From: a virus | Length of the DNA stretch: 26,519 nt | Virus record (IMG/VR): IMGVR_UViG_3300044621_001275 | Span: 1 to 26,519 of that record | Strand: one strand, 5' to 3' | Shown here: one piece after another, positions 23,463-26,519 of the stretch | How positions within the stretch are numbered: the stretch's first letter is position 1 | Layout of the letters: every line of letters begins with the position of its first letter | The notes under the pieces: generated by a model | Databases searched by the model: none | What the model was told of the DNA's origin: nothing | What the model saw: the letters and a program-made list of their open reading frames with translations, nothing else | Translations under genes and position numbers: made by a program

Positions 23463-24638
23463 ATGAAAATCGTTTTAAAGAGAACAGACGAACAAGTTGA
23501 GCTAATTAAAGCTCTAGCCTCAAGAAACCGTGAAGTAGCCTTCGATGCTCAAGTAGCTTTGGCTGAATTCATTGGACCAGTTTTGGCTGAAGTTATTAAT
23601 AACGCCCCAACTATTTCTAATTTGTTCACAAGTCTTCAATTCAATTCTGAAGATAATCCCTCAATTCCTCTAGACCTCTATTATGATATCTTCGATGAAG
23701 ATTACATCAAGGTCTATAGTCAGAGTGTAGCTGGTGGTCTTCCTCAGAACGTAGTTCAACCTTTGGCTTCTGAGCTAAAGATTGCTACTTATCGTCTCGA
23801 TAGTGCAATCGCTTTCGATAAGAAGTACGCTGCCAAGAGCCGTTTGGACGTAGTTAGCAAGTCTTTCACTCGTATAGCTCAAGAAGTTATGCTCAAGCAA
23901 GAAAGAACTTCTGCTAACCTCGTAATGACTGCTCTAGCTCAAGCTTCTACTGGTAATGATTCTACTGCTGCTAATAACTATCACACCTTCCGTGCTGCTG
24001 CTGCTGGACGTTTTGTTCTTAACGACTTGAACAAGTTGTTCACTAAGATCAAGCGTATTAATGCTTCATTCGTTGGTGGCACTCCTTCTGGCGCTCGTAG
24101 AGGTCTAACCGATCTTATCGTTTCTCCAGAAATCATCGAAGAAATTCGTGGTATGGCTTATAACCCAATCAATACCAAGGCTTCTATAGCTGGTGCTGCC
24201 AGTACTTCTAATAGCGCTGGTAATGCTCCTATTACTGCTACCGATGAAATTCGTAACCAACTTTTCAATCAAGCTGGTCTACCTGAATTCTTCGGAGTTT
24301 CAATCATGGAAATTCTAGAGTTCGGTGTTGGTAAGAAGTTCACCACAATTTTCGATACAGTCGCTGGTTCTACAGCTTACGCTGACAACTATGCTGTAAA
24401 TGCAAATAGTGGAACTGCTCAGGCATTCCTCGCTACTGAACAGATCATAGTCGGTCTTGACAGAAGCCGTGATTCACTAATTCGCGCTGTAGCTGTTGAT
24501 GCTGACAGCGGTTCTGAGTTCAATCTAGTCGCTGATGACCAATATACTCTTCGTCAGGGTAAGATTGGTTATTATGGTTCTCTTGAAGAGGGTCGTATGG
24601 TTCTCGACAATCGCGCTTTGGTTGGATTGATTGTCTGA
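23463..24638 (+). CDS. Major capsid protein (HK97-like fold)
   Basis: The 391-aa product follows the scaffold and decoration genes and precedes a strong terminator. The N-terminal helix (ALASRNREVAFDAQVALAEFIGPVLAEV) and the long LDSAIAFDKKYAAKSRLDVVSKSF / EVMLKQERTSANLVMTAL helices fit the N-arm and spine of an HK97-fold capsid protein. GLTDLIVSPEIIEEIRGM and IIVGLDRSRDSLIRAV fit the A and P domains. It shows strong optimisation towards C-ending codons, as expected for the most abundant virion protein. The leader ATAAATAAT precedes its ATG. Confidence 0.82.
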   Translation: MKIVLKRTDEQVELIKALASRNREVAFDAQVALAEFIGPVLAEVINNAPTISNLFTSLQFNSEDNPSIPLDLYYDIFDEDYIKVYSQSVAGGLPQNVVQPLASELKIATYRLDSAIAFDKKYAAKSRLDVVSKSFTRIAQEVMLKQERTSANLVMTALAQASTGNDSTAANNYHTFRAAAAGRFVLNDLNKLFTKIKRINASFVGGTPSGARRGLTDLIVSPEIIEEIRGMAYNPINTKASIAGAASTSNSAGNAPITATDEIRNQLFNQAGLPEFFGVSIMEILEFGVGKKFTTIFDTVAGSTAYADNYAVNANSGTAQAFLATEQIIVGLDRSRDSLIRAVAVDADSGSEFNLVADDQYTLRQGKIGYYGSLEEGRMVLDNRALVGLIV

Positions 24639-24663
24639 TATATAGTAAGTCCGTCATAAATTG

Positions 24664-24693
24664 GGCGTTATCCGAAAGGGTAACGCCTTTTTT
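24664..24693 (+). terminator. Intrinsic terminator after the major capsid gene
   Basis: GGCGTTATCC pairs with GGGTAACGCC (one G-T pair) around a GAAA tetraloop, followed by six Ts. It ends the capsid transcript 26 bases after the stop codon. Confidence 0.92.
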
Positions 24694-24699
24694 ATTGAA

Positions 24700-24726
24700 T
24701 AATATATATTTTGTGTAATATAGTAT
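24700..24726 (+). promoter_or_regulatory. Candidate promoter after terminator
   Basis: This AT-rich stretch between the capsid terminator and the next ATG has AATATATA at 24700-24707 and then GTGTAATA at 24713-24720, 14 bases before the start. The same GTGTAA core recurs before other genes that begin after a gap. A promoter is needed here because transcription should stop at 24693. Confidence 0.35.
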
Positions 24727-25146
24727 ATGGCTAAAAAGTCAATTAAAAATACCCCGACAGATGCAAAAAAGCCTGAGCCTAAGAAGTCAGAGCTAGACAA
24801 TCTAACGCTTACAGATGGAAAAGCTCATCTCGATCCAGACATTGAAAAAGTTAAAAAGCTAGAAGAAATCCTTGGCATCAGAAAGATGAATCCATTTGGC
24901 ACATCTAATATTGATATCTTTAGAGAAAGACTAAATGAAATGGCTATTGTTGATTTGCAGCATATGTGCGAAAATATAGGCATATTTGCAAGCGGCTCAC
25001 GAATGCAAATTAAGGAAAAACTATTGCGCGAATTTAAGTCTACAAATAAAGGCAGTATTTCTATGTTGATTAATAATCCAGCATTAATTTTAGATCCTAA
25101 TAACCCAAAGCATCAAAAAACTTTAAAAATTCTTCGCGAGATATAA
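24727..25146 (+). CDS. SAP-like small protein after capsid gene
   Basis: The 139-aa product has a Lys/Pro-rich flexible N-terminus (about 40 residues). It then has a helical segment MAIVDLQHMCENIGIFASG followed by SRMQIKEKLLREF that resembles a SAP motif, a small DNA-binding helix pair of the type L-x2-L-C-x3-G-x3-S-G-x(n)-L. It is preceded by the capsid terminator and followed by the 68-aa gene after 21 bases. A head-associated or DNA-binding role is possible, but family identity is uncertain. Confidence 0.7.
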   Translation: MAKKSIKNTPTDAKKPEPKKSELDNLTLTDGKAHLDPDIEKVKKLEEILGIRKMNPFGTSNIDIFRERLNEMAIVDLQHMCENIGIFASGSRMQIKEKLLREFKSTNKGSISMLINNPALILDPNNPKHQKTLKILREI

Positions 25147-25167
25147 TATATAGTACCTTAATTAATT

Positions 25168-25374
25168 ATGGAACAGAATAATCAGAATCAAGTTAACCTA
25201 TCACAAGTAAGCGACATTCAACTAAAAGCTTTCGCTTATGATGAACTCGGTAAGATCGAAATGGCGCAAGCCAATCTTCGTCTTATTAATCAAGAACTAA
25301 CCACTCGCGCAAAGTCCGCTGCTGATGCATCAAGTAATGGTGTCGTCAATCCAGACTTGCCAGTGGTAAAGTAA
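25168..25374 (+). CDS. Small helical protein, unknown function (68 aa)
   Basis: The 68-aa product has one long predicted helix (SDIQLKAFAYDELGKIEMAQ... LINQELTTR), a likely coiled coil, and a flexible tail. No catalytic motif is seen. It is separated from the preceding gene by 21 bases and is followed by a strong intrinsic terminator. Codons are optimised, as in the capsid gene, suggesting abundant expression. Small proteins of this look occur among phage structural genes, but I do not recognise the family. Confidence 0.7.
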   Translation: MEQNNQNQVNLSQVSDIQLKAFAYDELGKIEMAQANLRLINQELTTRAKSAADASSNGVVNPDLPVVK

Positions 25375-25392
25375 GTTTACATAAACAACGCG

Positions 25393-25419
25393 AACCCAAG
25401 CGAAAGCTTGGGTTTTTTT
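25393..25419 (+). terminator. Intrinsic terminator after the 68-aa gene
   Basis: AACCCAAGC pairs with GCTTGGGTT around a GAAA tetraloop, followed by five further Ts. The architecture is the same as the terminator after the capsid gene. Confidence 0.92.
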
Positions 25420-25425
25420 GTCTCC

Positions 25426-25455
25426 AAATTTAATATAACGTGTAATAAATAACAA
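25426..25455 (+). promoter_or_regulatory. Candidate promoter before fibre-associated gene
   Basis: It has TTTAATATAAC then GTGTAATAAATAA (GTGTAA at 25440-25445), 16 bases before the ATG at 25456. The layout matches 24700-24726. A promoter is expected here because a terminator lies just upstream. Confidence 0.35.
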
Positions 25456-25785
25456 ATGGCGACACAGTTATCAATAATAAGAGGAGATACATTTCCCACG
25501 CAAACAATAACTGTTACTTCTGCTAATTTAGATTTCGCGAATATAACTTGTACAGGACAATTGCGTCCACATCCTGACGGTAATTTATTATATCAATTTG
25601 TGCCAACAACGGTATCAGGTGTAAACGGAACAGGCGTTGTGCAATTTAGCTTTCCGTCTTCAGTTACTAAAGGGTTTCCTCCTATTAATTTGTATGGTGA
25701 TTTGCATTTTTATTCTACTGGGATACTAGATTGTACTCTTTTTGAATTTAGATTAAATGTATTGCCTGATGTAACACAATTATAA
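25456..25785 (+). CDS. Beta-sandwich protein, possible fibre or receptor-binding accessory
   Basis: The 109-aa product begins ATQLSIIRGDTFPTQTI. The RGDTF stretch followed by strand-rich sequence (TCTGQLRPHPDG, GVVQFSFPS, LYGDLHFYST) resembles BppU-like or similar N-terminal beta-sandwich modules found in phage receptor-binding or fibre complexes. No membrane segment or signal peptide is visible. The next gene, a Gly/Ser/Thr-repeat protein, starts one base after its stop, so they are probably co-translated and physically related. The function is inferred from fold resemblance and context only. Confidence 0.7.
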   Translation: MATQLSIIRGDTFPTQTITVTSANLDFANITCTGQLRPHPDGNLLYQFVPTTVSGVNGTGVVQFSFPSSVTKGFPPINLYGDLHFYSTGILDCTLFEFRLNVLPDVTQL

Positions 25786-25786
25786 A

Positions 25787-26519
25787 ATGTCAAATATAGA
25801 TGTCAACGTTTCCTCTAATAATAATCAAATAAATGTAACTGTTGGAGGCGGATCTAATTCTACTGTTGTTGAAAGTAGTAATAAGAATACTATTTTAGTA
25901 GAGTCAGTTGCGCCAGCAGGATCAACTAGTAATATTGTTGAAAGAGGACCGGCTGGCACTTCAGGAACTAGCGGTACAGCAGGAACTTCTGGAACAAATG
26001 GTACTTCAGGAACTTCTGGAACTTCAGGATCTAGTGGGTCATCAGGATCATCAGGCACTAGCGGATCTTCAGGATCATCAGGCAGTAGCGGATCTTCAGG
26101 AAGTTCAGGCAGCAGTGGATCTTCAGGATCATCTGGTACTAGTGGATCTTCAGGAAGTTCAGGAAGTTCAGGCAGTTCAGGTAGTTCAGGAACTTCTGGA
26201 AGTTCAGGAACCAGTGGCTCTTCAGGAACAAGTAGTTCGTCTGGCACTTCTGGTAGTTCAGGTAGCTCAGGAAGTTCAGGAAGCAGTGGGTCTTCTGGAA
26301 GTTCAGGAACCAGTGGCTCTTCAGGAACAAGTAGTTCGTCTGGTACTTCTGGTAGTTCAGGTAGCTCAGGAAGTTCAGGAAGTTCAGGAAGTAGTGGGTC
26401 TTCTGGAAGTTCAGGAACCAGTGGCTCTTCAGGAACAAGTAGTTCGTCTGGTACTTCTGGTAGTTCAGGTAGCTCAGGAAGTTCAGGAAGTTCAGGAAGT
26501 AGTGGGTCTTCTGGAAGTT
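25787..26519 (+). CDS. Gly/Ser/Thr-repeat (collagen-like) fibre protein, 3'-truncated
   Basis: The reading frame opens with ATG at 25787 (MSNIDVNVSSNNNQINVTVG) and stays open to the window edge, giving at least 244 residues with no stop. After about 55 residues, ending with NIVERGPAG, the sequence becomes a run of three-residue units of the type G-T-S and G-S-S, with occasional GTSSSS. Every third residue is Gly, as in collagen, but Pro is absent from the repeat, so a different filament is likely. Ser and Thr make up about two thirds of the repeat and would give many O-glycosylation acceptors. At the DNA level it contains 99-108-base tandem units. Such repeats are common in phage tail or head fibres. 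The C-terminus is missing from the window. Confidence 0.82.
   Translation, partial: MSNIDVNVSSNNNQINVTVGGGSNSTVVESSNKNTILVESVAPAGSTSNIVERGPAGTSGTSGTAGTSGTNGTSGTSGTSGSSGSSGSSGTSGSSGSSGSSGSSGSSGSSGSSGSSGTSGSSGSSGSSGSSGSSGTSGSSGTSGSSGTSSSSGTSGSSGSSGSSGSSGSSGSSGTSGSSGTSSSSGTSGSSGSSGSSGSSGSSGSSGSSGTSGSSGTSSSSGTSGSSGSSGSSGSSGSSGSSGS
26198..26519 (+). repeat. Tandem DNA repeats of 99-108 bases within the fibre gene
   Basis: The string GGAAGTTCAGGAACCAGTGG recurs with spacings of 99 and 108 bases, and its first part recurs again 108 bases later at the right edge. Spacings are multiples of 9 bases, or three amino acids, and differ by one nine-base unit. This keeps the reading frame and allows length change by slippage or recombination. 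Confidence 0.8.

Noticed and set aside
25825-26438. Long leftward frames with Pro/Glu/Leu- or Phe/Leu-rich repeats
   Set aside because: They are antisense readings of the Gly/Ser/Thr-repeat gene; the tandem DNA repeat keeps every frame open. The rightward frame from 25787 has a natural start and a plausible fibre sequence.
26198-26519. CRISPR-like regular repeat spacing
   Set aside because: The repeats are continuous, coding and without unique spacers.
1-26519. tRNA and rRNA genes
   Set aside because: I saw no cloverleaf-like segment with a T-loop consensus and no rRNA-like stretch; short gaps leave little room. A dedicated search was not possible.

Overview
The window is part of an AT-rich genome of a tailed double-stranded DNA phage (Caudoviricetes). 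The right half carries the head-assembly set in canonical order: large terminase, portal, a protease/scaffold fusion, a probable decoration protein, and the major capsid protein. Beside them are phage-type PhoH, sigma-like, endonuclease VII and ERCC4-type nuclease genes. No tail sheath, tube or tape-measure gene is visible, so phage morphology cannot be assigned. Most rightward genes start without a Shine-Dalgarno sequence, after A/T-rich leaders. This is compatible with a Bacteroidota-like host, but is weak evidence for one.

Layout. Positions 1-1220 are richer in G+C and homopolymer runs and carry four small leftward genes of unknown function, separated by a repeated AATACAATAA motif and a 24-bp perfect palindrome. 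Two related inverted repeats bracket this block. Positions 1053-1478 are a divergent intergenic region with 156 bases free of G on the + strand, followed by degenerate direct repeats. From 1479 rightward come endonuclease VII, a sugar-nucleotide epimerase/dehydratase, and about 10 kb of very AT-rich glycosyltransferase and methyltransferase genes. One of these has four domains, and two encode domains of the TibC/BAHT (autotransporter O-heptosyltransferase) type. The only sizeable leftward gene in this part is a GT4 glycosyltransferase at 11698-12762.

Positions 12790-17259 hold PhoH, a zinc-ribbon protein, a sigma-like factor, a protein next to the terminase that may be its small subunit, a methyltransferase, and a zinc-finger/ERCC4 nuclease. 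Positions 17204-24638 hold the packaging and capsid genes. Two clear intrinsic terminators with GAAA loops follow the capsid gene and a 68-aa protein gene. The window ends inside a Gly/Ser/Thr-repeat fibre-like gene that runs off the right edge.

How it may fit together. The glycosylation cassette lies on the same strand as the virion genes and is largely translationally coupled. TibC-type enzymes O-glycosylate hydroxyl side chains in repeat-rich surface proteins. The truncated GTS/GSS-repeat protein would offer many Ser/Thr acceptors. A phage-encoded machine that builds glycans on its own fibre or capsid proteins is the most interesting hypothesis here, but the sequence alone cannot prove it.
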